IMG/VR virus record: IMGVR_UViG_3300035670_013259
Location: 1 to 31,672 of that record
Origin: a virus
DNA length: 31,672 nucleotides
Strand: one strand, 5' to 3'
Shown here piece after piece: positions 20,649 through 28,159 of this stretch. Under the pieces are notes generated by a model. It had not been told where the DNA came from. It was given only the letters and a program-made list of their open reading frames with translations, and did not search any database. The stretch's first letter is position 1. Each line of letters starts with the position of its first letter. A program made the translations under genes and the position numbers.

Positions 20649-21314
20649 ATGACCGCTGACCTGCGCGCCCAGCGCTCGGCCCATTACCGTGCTGCGGCCG
20701 ATCGTCCGTCGCAGCGGCGCAACGCCCCCGAGGGCACGTCATTCGCCGTGCGTGCCTCGATGCGCGACTTCGAGTTGCGTGAGACCGGCGGCGACTCCGG
20801 CGCTCTGACGTTCGTCGGGTATGCCTCGGTCACCGAGACCGGCTACGAGATGTACGACATGTTCGGCCCGTACACAGAGGTTGTCGCCGCGGATGCGTTC
20901 GACGAGACCCTGAACCGCGCGGACCTGGACGTGCCGTTCGTCATCGCGCACGACCAGACGCGCCGAATCGCGCGCACGACCAATGAGACGCTGAACCTCT
21001 CGGTCGACGAACACGGCCTGCGTGTGGAGGCGACCCTCGATCCGTCCGACGTGGACGTCGCGTACATCGTCCCGAAACTGCGCGCTGGCCTGATCGACGA
21101 GATGTCGTTCGCGTTCCGCATCGAAAAGGGCCGGTGGTCCCCGGACTACACCGAGTTCCGCATCGACAAGGTTGACATCCATCGTGGCGACGTCGCGATT
21201 GTCGGCTACGGAGCCAACCCCCACACAGACGGCGGCATGCGCACCGAAACGCCAGCCGCCGCCCCCAAGTCCCGCATCAGCGTCCCCAGTGACCTGATGC
21301 GCGCCCGCATCTGA
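20649..21314 (+). CDS. HK97-family prohead protease
   Basis: A 221-residue serine protease. Residues 46-175 are the protease domain (GALTFVGYASVTETGYEMYD, VPFVIAHDQTRRIARTTNET, AGLIDEMSFAFRI), with the His of IAHD and the Ser of MSF as likely catalytic residues. It processes the delta domain of the capsid precursor during head maturation. GAAGGAG lies 5 bases before the ATG at 20649, supporting this start. It is directly upstream of the capsid gene. Confidence 0.93.
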   Translation: MTADLRAQRSAHYRAAADRPSQRRNAPEGTSFAVRASMRDFELRETGGDSGALTFVGYASVTETGYEMYDMFGPYTEVVAADAFDETLNRADLDVPFVIAHDQTRRIARTTNETLNLSVDEHGLRVEATLDPSDVDVAYIVPKLRAGLIDEMSFAFRIEKGRWSPDYTEFRIDKVDIHRGDVAIVGYGANPHTDGGMRTETPAAAPKSRISVPSDLMRARI

Positions 21315-21424
21315 CGGGCACCCTTTCGTCGCGCAACACCGCGACCGCGTCTGCGAGCTCCTGCTCCTGGGCCTGGTTCGAACGCCTGACGGCCATCGAA
21401 ACCAACCCAGAAAGGAACCGCATC

Positions 21425-22816
21425 ATGACGATTGCACAGTTGATCGCCAAGAAGCGCGCCGAGATCGCAGCGAAGCTCTCGGAACGCAACGGTCTCTCGG
21501 CCGAACTGCGTGAGCAGTACGAAGCCGACGAGCAGAACGAGGAACGCCTCGCCGAACTGCGCACGCAGATCAGCGCCCTCGACACCGTCATCGACGGACT
21601 CAAGGAGTCCGCCGCCACCCTCGAGGCCGAGCGTGCCGCAGACGAGGCAGCCGACGAGCTGAGCCGCCAGGTCCAGCCCGGCGCGCAGTCACCGTCCGAG
21701 CACCGGGCGCCCGTGGTCGTGACGAGCGAGGAGCGGACCTACCGCAAGGACCTCGACAAGCGCGGCACGAAGTTCGCCACCGACGTGATGTCTGCGTTCC
21801 GCGGCGACTTCAAGGCAGCGGAGCGTCTCTCCCGCCACATGGACGAGGAACGCGTCGAGCGTGGTGTCGACCAGTTCGACACCCGCGCTGTCGGCACCGG
21901 CGCCTTCACCGGCATCGTCGTCCCGCAGTACCTCGTCGACGACTTCGCGGGACTGCCCCGCGCCGACCGGCCGCTGGCTGACGCGATGCGTCGACACGAC
22001 CTGCCGGAACAGGGCATGACGGTCAACATCGGCAAGCTCACGACCGGCACGTCCGCGGCTGAGCAGTCGGCAGAGAACGCGGCCGTCTCCGAGACCGACG
22101 CCGACGACACCCTGCTGACGTTCAACGTCCTGACCAGCGCCGGTTCGCAGACCGTCTCGCGTCAGGCGTCCGAGCGTGGCGCCGGTGTCGAGGACACGAT
22201 CATCGAGGACCTGATCTCCGCGCAGCGGAGCAACCTCGACTCGCTGCTCCTCAACCGGGCGTCGACCGGTCTGACAAACGTGGCCACGGCCATCGCGTAC
22301 ACCGACGCGAGCCCGACCGCAGCCGAGCTGTACCCAAAGCTGCTGCAGGGCCCCGCGCAGGTCGAGGCCGCGATGCTCAACGCCCACCCGGGCGACGTCA
22401 TCGCCGTCATGCACTCGCGGCGCTGGTACTGGCTCCAGAGCCAGCTGTCGTCGACGTGGCCACTGTTCGGTCAGCCTGGTGTTCCGGCGCAGTTGTCCGG
22501 CGTGGACTACGGCGAGCGCTACGGCAACGGGTTCCGCGGCATCCTGCCGTCCGGCGTCCCGGTCATCGTGGACAACAACATCGCCACCAACCTCGGTGCG
22601 GGCACCAACGAGGACGAGATCTACTTCGTCTCTCAGACCGAGTCCCACCTGTGGGAGGACCCGGACGCCCCGGTGCTCATTCGCGCCGAGCAGCCGAAGG
22701 CGAAGAACCTGGGCATCGACCTCGTGGTCTACGCCTACTTCGCCTACGGGTTCACGCGTGTGACCCACGCCCAGAAGATCAACGGCACCGGCCTCGTGAC
22801 GCCGGCGTTCGCCTGA
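21425..22816 (+). CDS. HK97-fold major capsid protein
   Basis: A 463-residue capsid precursor. Residues 1-100 are a charged coiled coil (delta/scaffold domain: IAKKRAEIAAKLSERNGLSA), removed by the protease. The mature shell part has TGAFTGIVVPQYLVDDFAGL, SRQASERGAGVEDTIIEDLI, VEAAMLNAHPGDVIAVMHSR and RGILPSGVPVIVD, typical of HK97. AGAAAGGA precedes the ATG at 21425. The 110-base gap from the protease gene holds no other feature I can support. Confidence 0.95.
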   Translation: MTIAQLIAKKRAEIAAKLSERNGLSAELREQYEADEQNEERLAELRTQISALDTVIDGLKESAATLEAERAADEAADELSRQVQPGAQSPSEHRAPVVVTSEERTYRKDLDKRGTKFATDVMSAFRGDFKAAERLSRHMDEERVERGVDQFDTRAVGTGAFTGIVVPQYLVDDFAGLPRADRPLADAMRRHDLPEQGMTVNIGKLTTGTSAAEQSAENAAVSETDADDTLLTFNVLTSAGSQTVSRQASERGAGVEDTIIEDLISAQRSNLDSLLLNRASTGLTNVATAIAYTDASPTAAELYPKLLQGPAQVEAAMLNAHPGDVIAVMHSRRWYWLQSQLSSTWPLFGQPGVPAQLSGVDYGERYGNGFRGILPSGVPVIVDNNIATNLGAGTNEDEIYFVSQTESHLWEDPDAPVLIRAEQPKAKNLGIDLVVYAYFAYGFTRVTHAQKINGTGLVTPAFA

Positions 22817-22831
22817 TCGACGCCTGAGCAA

Positions 22832-22870
22832 CCCCTCGGCCCGTGACGTAACCCGTTGCGGGCCGAGGGG
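22832..22870 (+). terminator. Perfect 12-bp hairpin after the capsid gene
   Basis: CCCCTCGGCCCG (22832-22843) and CGGGCCGAGGGG (22859-22870) pair perfectly with a 15-base loop. It lies between capsid and connector genes, where phages often lower downstream expression or stabilise the capsid mRNA. No T run is present, so the mode is uncertain. Confidence 0.5.
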
Positions 22871-22911
22871 ACTCCACAGCCCTCGAAACATCCAGAGTGA
22901 AGGAGGCCGTC

Positions 22912-23166
22912 ATGGCCGCAGCGAAGAAAGCACCCGAGGCCAACGTCGAATCGCCGGACGCCGAGACCAAGGTCGAGGCTGCCGCGAAGCCCGCGCTGGG
23001 CACCGCTCCCGAGCGTCGTGCGGACTACATCCGTGCGCTCGAGGAGGAACTCGACCACGTGACCCGCGTCGGCAAGAGCGACCGCGCCAAGGCGGTCCAG
23101 GCCGAGCTCAAGCGGGTCAAGTCAGCGCCGGTGGGCCGCAAGGCTGCCGAGTCCGACAAGGCCTGA
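22912..23166 (+). CDS. Small Lys/Ala-rich protein between capsid and connector
   Basis: An 84-residue charged protein: a disordered start (AAAKKAPEANVESPDAETKV), then a helix (ADYIRALEEELDHVTRVGKS) and a basic end. AAGGAGG (22900-22906) 5 bases upstream fixes ATG 22912. Similar short helical proteins occur after the capsid gene in HK97-like actinophages; a head-joining role is possible. Confidence 0.7.
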   Translation: MAAAKKAPEANVESPDAETKVEAAAKPALGTAPERRADYIRALEEELDHVTRVGKSDRAKAVQAELKRVKSAPVGRKAAESDKA

Positions 23167-23169
23167 TTC

Positions 23170-23760
23170 GTGCCGGACTACTTCACGCTCCCTGAGCTTC
23201 GGGCACTTCCCGACGTCTCGAACGAGACGAAGTATCCCAACGCGCGCTGTGAAGCCGCGGCGGCGAAGTTCGTCGACATCATCGAGCGTGAAGTAGGCAC
23301 GTCGTTCATCACCCGGACAATCACAGGTGAACGGCACAACGGCGGCGGTTCAGCCATCGTCCTTAAGCGCCCATTTGCTCGCTCGATCACATCTGCGACC
23401 GAGAACGGGGCAGCCGTCACCGACGAGCTAGTCGTCGAGGACGGTGTCCTCTACCGGCTCTCCGGCGGCTACCCGGTCCCGTGGCGTTCAGGAATCCTGA
23501 ACGTGTCCGTGACCTACACCTCGGGCTACTCATCCACGCCGCCAGCAGACATCAAAGAGCAGGCCCTGCAGGCCACACGCCTGCACCTGATGGCCACAGC
23601 GGCGACGAACTGGGCCAACTCTCGACAGACGTCGATGTCGAACGAGCAGGGCGTCATTGGGTTCGTAGTCGCCGGCCCTGACCGGCCGACCGGCTACCCG
23701 GAACTGGACGCGGTGATCAACGGCTGGAAGGCCAAGCTCGACGTGTTCGGGTTCGCCTGA
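23170..23760 (+). CDS. Head-tail connector (HK97 gp6-like adaptor)
   Basis: A 196-residue protein that fits the phage head-tail adaptor layout: an N-terminal helical part (LPELRALPDVSNETKYPNAR, KFVDIIEREVG), a beta part (IVLKRPFARSITSATENGAA) and C-terminal helices (IKEQALQATRLHLMATAATN). It should sit below the portal ring. GTG at 23170 follows the previous stop by 3 bases. Confidence 0.78.
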   Translation: MPDYFTLPELRALPDVSNETKYPNARCEAAAAKFVDIIEREVGTSFITRTITGERHNGGGSAIVLKRPFARSITSATENGAAVTDELVVEDGVLYRLSGGYPVPWRSGILNVSVTYTSGYSSTPPADIKEQALQATRLHLMATAATNWANSRQTSMSNEQGVIGFVVAGPDRPTGYPELDAVINGWKAKLDVFGFA

Positions 23761-24224
23761 TGGCTGGCTCCATCCTCGTCGCTGTCCGCAAGGGAATCAT
23801 TGCGGGCTTGACGGCGGACGTGAAGCCCGCCCTCGACGTCGGTGGCCACGACGTCAACATCGCCTATCAGTGGAAACTCGACGACTCGGTGCGCGAGTGG
23901 GTGTACACCAACAAGGGCGTCGCCAGTCGCACGCCGGCCGGTCTGCGCGCCGGCCGCAACTTCCGCGATGAGGTTGGACGGTTCGTGCTGACGGCGCTCG
24001 TCGCTGGTCCTGACTTCTCGGCCGAAGAGGCCGCAGAGCGGTGCATGGTGATCGCCTCCGCTGTCGAGACGTGGGTCTCGGACCGCAAGAACAACGAACT
24101 TGGCATCACGGGCCTGCAGACCCTCACTGTCGACGGCGATCTTCTGCTCGACGAGATGTTCCTCGACACCGGGCACCTGGCCATCGCCGAGATTCCCATC
24201 AAGTTCACGGCACGACTGACCTAG
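23760..24224 (+). CDS. Head-tail joining or tail terminator protein
   Basis: A 154-residue protein (VAVRKGIIAGLTADVKPALD; YTNKGVASRTPAGLRAGRNF; EVGRFVLTALVAG). Position after the connector and before the tail tube gene, together with its length, suggests a neck or tail-terminator role as in other siphoviruses. The ATG shares a base with the upstream stop (TGATG). Confidence 0.65.
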   Translation: MAGSILVAVRKGIIAGLTADVKPALDVGGHDVNIAYQWKLDDSVREWVYTNKGVASRTPAGLRAGRNFRDEVGRFVLTALVAGPDFSAEEAAERCMVIASAVETWVSDRKNNELGITGLQTLTVDGDLLLDEMFLDTGHLAIAEIPIKFTARLT

Positions 24225-24232
24225 GAGACCTC

Positions 24233-24475
24233 ATGCCGAAGATCAAGTACGACGGTCCGTTCGACGAGATCGAGATTCCGTCGCTCGGCCTCATCGTCAA
24301 GAAGGGCGATTCGTTCGAGGTCGCCGACGAAGACGTGATCACGTTCGCCGACCAGGCGGAGTGTTTCGCTCCGCACGACAAAGCGGCCAAGGAGATCGTC
24401 AAAGCGAAGGCCCTCGAGGCCGAACTCGCTGCCGAGTCCGCAAACGAAACCACCGACGAAGTCCAGGAGGACTGA
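24233..24475 (+). CDS. Small head-tail region protein
   Basis: An 80-residue protein with a beta-type start (KIKYDGPFDEIEIPSLGLIV, KKGDSFEVADEDVITFADQA) and an acidic helical tail. AGGAG lies 7 bases before the ATG. It resembles small proteins located ahead of the tail tube gene in actinophages. A role in tail joining is inferred from position. Confidence 0.68.
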   Translation: MPKIKYDGPFDEIEIPSLGLIVKKGDSFEVADEDVITFADQAECFAPHDKAAKEIVKAKALEAELAAESANETTDEVQED

Positions 24476-24478
24476 TCA

Positions 24479-25459
24479 ATGGGCGCGATGGATCACCAGT
24501 GTGGGTTCTTCGACGAATCCACCTACGGCACCAGTGGCACGCCGACGCGGTTCTTCGAGTACGACTCTGAGTCGATCAGCGAGGTCGAGGGTCGCACCGA
24601 AGGCGACCCGCTGCGTGTGGGCTCGGGCTTCATCCGTTCGGATCGCTCGACGCCGTACTTCGCCGGCGCTTCCGGTGATCTGGAGATGGCTGTCTTGACG
24701 AAGGGCTTCGGGTTCTTCCTGAAGCACATGATGGGCGCTGTCGCGACGACTGGACCGGCTGAGACGACGGTCTACACGCACACCGGCACCGAAGGCAACC
24801 TGCTCGGCAAGTCGCTCACCATGCAGCTCAACCGGCCGTTCCACCCGACCGGCACGAATCAGCCGTTCCTGTACAAGGGCGGCAAGATCACCGACTGGGA
24901 GCTTTCCAACTCGGTCGACGAGAACCTGATGCTGAAGCTCGGGCTGGACTTCCAGCAGGTCGACACTGTTACTGCGCTGGCGACCGCTTCGTACCCGGCG
25001 ACGATGGACAACTTCACGTGGGCAGGCGGCGTCGTTGAGATCGGCGGATCGAGCTACGACATCACCGAGTTCGCCCTGAAGGTCGACAACGGCCTGAAGA
25101 CCGACCGTCGTCAGATTCGCGGCAACACCGACAAGAAGGAACCGACGTCGTCGCGGCGCAAGGCTGAATTCGCGATCAAGGCTGACTTCGATTCCATGAC
25201 GCAGCGCAACCGCGCACACGCGACCACACGCGCCGCGACTCTGGCGCAGATCGTCGCGACCTGGACTGGGCCGACGTTGCTCGGCTCGACGATCTACCCG
25301 ACGTTCCAGGTCACGATTCCGGCTGCGCGCTTCGACGAATGGAAGGGTGCGACCGAAGGCACCGAGGCGATCGAGCAGGAGCTGAAGGGCGAGGTTCGCT
25401 TCGACGGCAGCGCTTCGCCCGTGACCGTGGTCTACAAGTCGGCGGACACCACGCCGTAG
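24479..25459 (+). CDS. Major tail (tube) protein
   Basis: A 326-residue beta-rich protein typical of siphovirus tail tube subunits: GFFDESTYGTSGTPTRFFEY, PYFAGASGDLEMAVLTKGFG, MLKLGLDFQQVDTVTALATA and C-terminal FQVTIPAARFDEWKGATEG. It forms the rigid tube around the tape measure. AGGAGG (24467-24472) lies 6 bases before the ATG at 24479. It follows the joining genes and precedes the chaperone genes, the standard order. Confidence 0.85.
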   Translation: MGAMDHQCGFFDESTYGTSGTPTRFFEYDSESISEVEGRTEGDPLRVGSGFIRSDRSTPYFAGASGDLEMAVLTKGFGFFLKHMMGAVATTGPAETTVYTHTGTEGNLLGKSLTMQLNRPFHPTGTNQPFLYKGGKITDWELSNSVDENLMLKLGLDFQQVDTVTALATASYPATMDNFTWAGGVVEIGGSSYDITEFALKVDNGLKTDRRQIRGNTDKKEPTSSRRKAEFAIKADFDSMTQRNRAHATTRAATLAQIVATWTGPTLLGSTIYPTFQVTIPAARFDEWKGATEGTEAIEQELKGEVRFDGSASPVTVVYKSADTTP

Positions 25460-25461
25460 TC

Positions 25462-25944
25462 ATGGCACGCACCCGGACGACCCGTGTCAAGACTGGCGTC
25501 ATCGCGGTCGACGGGCTGACCGAACTCAACCGCGAGCTACGCAACCTTGGGCCGGAGTTCAAGGGCGAACTTCGAAGGACGAACAAGTCGGTCGCCGACT
25601 TCGTCGCCGAGGACGCATCGGCAGCGGCGTTCAGTCTGGGTGGCACCGCGGCGAAGGTTGCACCGTCGATCAAGTCAACGGCCGGAGCGCTGTCTGCCGG
25701 CGTGGCGTTCGGTGGCGCCGCACATCCGGAGGCTGGCGGTGCTGAGTTCGGCGCGAACCGTAACCGGATCCGGCAGCGCAGCAGCGGCTCCTACGTCGGG
25801 TACCGCCAATTCAAGGATTGGCGTGGCAGCGGCCCGACCGCAGGCTACTTCGTCTATCCGACAATCCGCCGCAACGCCGATCGCATCGAAACCGAGTACG
25901 GCGAGGCCGTCGATCATCTACTGAAGAAGGCGAATCTGGCATGA
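25462..25944 (+). CDS. HK97 gp10-like tail component
   Basis: A 160-residue protein with TELNRELRNLGPEFKGELRR and SVADFVAEDASAAAFSLGGT, then AVGYRQ-like SYVGYRQFKDWRGSGPTAGY and C-terminal helices. This fits the gp10-like minor tail/neck family, usually before the tube gene; here it comes after it. The ATG follows the upstream stop by 2 bases and its stop overlaps the chaperone start. Confidence 0.6.
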   Translation: MARTRTTRVKTGVIAVDGLTELNRELRNLGPEFKGELRRTNKSVADFVAEDASAAAFSLGGTAAKVAPSIKSTAGALSAGVAFGGAAHPEAGGAEFGANRNRIRQRSSGSYVGYRQFKDWRGSGPTAGYFVYPTIRRNADRIETEYGEAVDHLLKKANLA

Positions 25945-26312
25945 GCATGGATGGACGACCGAGCGTTCAACGCAAGCACACGCGAGCGAGCGAGGCGAAG
26001 CGGGACGAACGCATGGACCTGGGCGTCGCGATCAATGTCGACGGGACCGAGTACGTCGTCCGCGAGGGCGACCTGACGGCCTTGGACACGATGGCGCTGC
26101 GGCGCGAGACCGGCATGTCTTTCGTGGACGTGATGATGGCCTTCGCCAAGCACCCCGACATTGACCTGGTCGCGACGCTCGTCTGGCTGGCGCGCCGGAT
26201 CAACGGCGAGCGGGTTCTGCCCTATGAGGCAGTCGCCACCCAGATCAACTACGACTCGACCATCGAACTGGTCAGCGACGAACCGGGCCCGGAGACAGAC
26301 CCGGAAGCCTGA
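25941..26312 (+). CDS. Tail assembly chaperone G
   Basis: A 123-residue protein (MDLGVAINVDGTEYVVREGD, LDTMALRRETGMSFVDVMMA, IDLVATLVWLARRINGERVL), the usual content of the first tail assembly chaperone before the tape measure. Near the end, the slippery heptamer G_GGC_CCG (26285-26291) lies in phase for a -1 shift into a second open frame. The zero-frame product ends at 26312. Confidence 0.85.
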   Translation: MSMDGRPSVQRKHTRASEAKRDERMDLGVAINVDGTEYVVREGDLTALDTMALRRETGMSFVDVMMAFAKHPDIDLVATLVWLARRINGERVLPYEAVATQINYDSTIELVSDEPGPETDPEA

Positions 26313-26458
26313 GGCGGGCGCTTCTCAAGAGGCTGCCCGCCTTGACCCAGTTCTACGGCCTGCGCCCGGCTGACTTCGACGAGATGTCCCTGCGCGAGGT
26401 CTCTGAGTACGTCGTCCAGATGGAGCAGGCGTTGGCTGACCAAGACGTGAGGAGGTGA
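25941..26458 (+). CDS. Tail assembly chaperone GT, predicted -1 frameshift product
   Basis: A shift at G_GGC_CCG (26285-26291) would join residues 1-117 of G to 55 residues from the -1 frame, making a 172-residue protein. The added part contains LLKRLPALTQFYGLRPADFD and SEYVVQMEQALADQ, typical of the T extension that contacts the tape measure. The -1 frame has no own ribosome binding site in this stretch and no stop between the heptamer and 26458. Frameshifted G/GT pairs are near universal in siphoviruses, so this is a strong prediction. Confidence 0.8.
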
Positions 26459-26464
26459 CCAACG

Positions 26465-28159
26465 GTGGCCGGTAGGCGGATCGTTATTGAGTTCCTCGGC
26501 AAGGACGTTTCGGCCGGGTCAGCTGCTGCGGCGGTCGAGAAGAAGTTCGGCACCCTTGGCGCGTCGCTGGACAAGATCGGGCAGCGCGCCGGCCTTGCTC
26601 TGGGTGCTGGTCTGGCTGCAGCGTCTGCTGCCGCGGTGAAGTTCGGCCAGGAAGCATCGGACCTCGCCGAGACCCAGTCGAAGGCCACCCAGGTGTTCGG
26701 TCAGGAATCGGTGAGCGCGCTGGACAAGTTTGCGGCTTCGGCGGCGAAGAACATGGGTCAGTCGAAGCAGCAGGCACTCGACGCCGCCAGCACATTCGCG
26801 GTGTTCGGTAAGTCCGCCGGGCTCGCTGGGAACGACCTGGTCAAGTTCTCGACAGACTTCACGGGCTTGGCGTCCGATCTCGCGTCCTTCCACAACACAT
26901 CCCCGCAGGAGGCAATCGACGCGATCGGCGCGGCCCTGCGAGGCGAAGCCGAACCGATGCGTCGCTACGGCGTGCTGCTCGACGATGCGTCGATGCGTCA
27001 GGAGGCGCTGAAGCTCGGACTGATCAAGACGACGAAGGATGCGTTGACGCCGCAGCAGAAGGTCCTTGCTGCTCAGGCGCTGATCTACAAGCAGACCTCG
27101 GACGCTCAGGGCGACTTCGCTCGCACGGGCGACGGGTTGGCGAACAAGCAGCGCAAGGCAACGGCGAACATGGCCAACCTGCGGACCGAGATCGGCGCAC
27201 GCGTGGTCCCGATCCTGCTGAAGTTGACCGACGCGGGACTCAAGGCCACCGACTGGGTGAGCAAGCATCAGCGGCTTACCGGCATCCTCGTTGTCAGCGT
27301 CGCTGGCTTGGCCGCGACTCTGTACGCGGTCTCACTGGCCATGCGCGCAGCGACCGCCGCCGCAGCGATCTGGAAAGCGGCAGTGATCATCGCACGGAAC
27401 GTCCAGCTGGCGTGGAATCTCGCCATGATGGCCAATCCGATCGGGCTTGTCGTGATCGCGATTGCGGCGTTCGTGGCCGCGCTGGTCTTTGCCTACAAGC
27501 ACAGCGAGACCTTCCGCGCGATCGTCGACAAGGCGTTCCGTGCTGTGAAGTCTGCAGCCGAATTCGCGTTCAACTGGATCAGGGACAACTGGAAGCTCCT
27601 GCTGGCGATCATCACCGGGCCGATCGGCCTGGCGGTCTCCGCGATCGCGAAGAACTGGGACGCGATCAAGTCTGGCGCTGCTACTGCTGTCACCTGGATC
27701 ACGACGAAGTGGAACGGCCTTCTGTCCTTCTTTAAGGCGTTGCCGGGCAAGATGGGCAACCTCTTCGGTGGCATGTGGGACGGCATCAAGAACGCTTTTC
27801 GGTCTGCGCTGAACTGGGTTATCGACCGCTGGAACGCGCTGTCGTTCACGGTGCCTAGCGTGAAGGTCGGCAAGAAGACCTTCGGTGGCCAGAGGATCGG
27901 CACACCGAACATTCCACGGCTGGCCTTCGGCGGCATCGTCAGCGCTCGCCCTGGCGGGATCCTGGCGAACATCGGTGAAGGTGGCCACGACGAAGCGGTG
28001 ACTCCGCTGTCTGGACCGAACGCGCCGTGGTGGATCAAGCAGGGGCCGAACGGCGACGACCGACCGATTCAGGTCCAGGTGTTCCTTGACGGCAAGCAGA
28101 TTCAGACGTCGCTTCAGCGACTGAAGCGCGAATCGGGCATGGCGCTGGGCCTGTCGTGA
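26465..28159 (+). CDS. Tape measure protein
   Basis: A 564-residue protein. The N-terminal part is helical and Ala-rich (SAAAAVEKKFGTLGASLDKI), with the conserved AAKNMGQSKQQALDAASTFA and ALRGEAEPMRRYGVLLDDAS typical of phage tape measures. Hydrophobic segments lie at about 275-300 and 315-345, and a C-terminal part has LAFGGIVSARPGG and HDEAVTPL. Length sets tail length; at 564 residues the tail is expected to be short. GTG at 26465 has GAGGAGG 9 bases upstream. Confidence 0.95.
   Translation: MAGRRIVIEFLGKDVSAGSAAAAVEKKFGTLGASLDKIGQRAGLALGAGLAAASAAAVKFGQEASDLAETQSKATQVFGQESVSALDKFAASAAKNMGQSKQQALDAASTFAVFGKSAGLAGNDLVKFSTDFTGLASDLASFHNTSPQEAIDAIGAALRGEAEPMRRYGVLLDDASMRQEALKLGLIKTTKDALTPQQKVLAAQALIYKQTSDAQGDFARTGDGLANKQRKATANMANLRTEIGARVVPILLKLTDAGLKATDWVSKHQRLTGILVVSVAGLAATLYAVSLAMRAATAAAAIWKAAVIIARNVQLAWNLAMMANPIGLVVIAIAAFVAALVFAYKHSETFRAIVDKAFRAVKSAAEFAFNWIRDNWKLLLAIITGPIGLAVSAIAKNWDAIKSGAATAVTWITTKWNGLLSFFKALPGKMGNLFGGMWDGIKNAFRSALNWVIDRWNALSFTVPSVKVGKKTFGGQRIGTPNIPRLAFGGIVSARPGGILANIGEGGHDEAVTPLSGPNAPWWIKQGPNGDDRPIQVQVFLDGKQIQTSLQRLKRESGMALGLS

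Noticed and set aside
22832-22870. Classical intrinsic terminator
   Set aside because: The hairpin is perfect but no T run follows it; listed as a possible terminator only.
21689-22891. 400-residue open frame on the minus strand opposite the capsid gene
   Set aside because: It is an antisense shadow of the capsid gene; composition is Arg/Val/Gly-rich without motifs.
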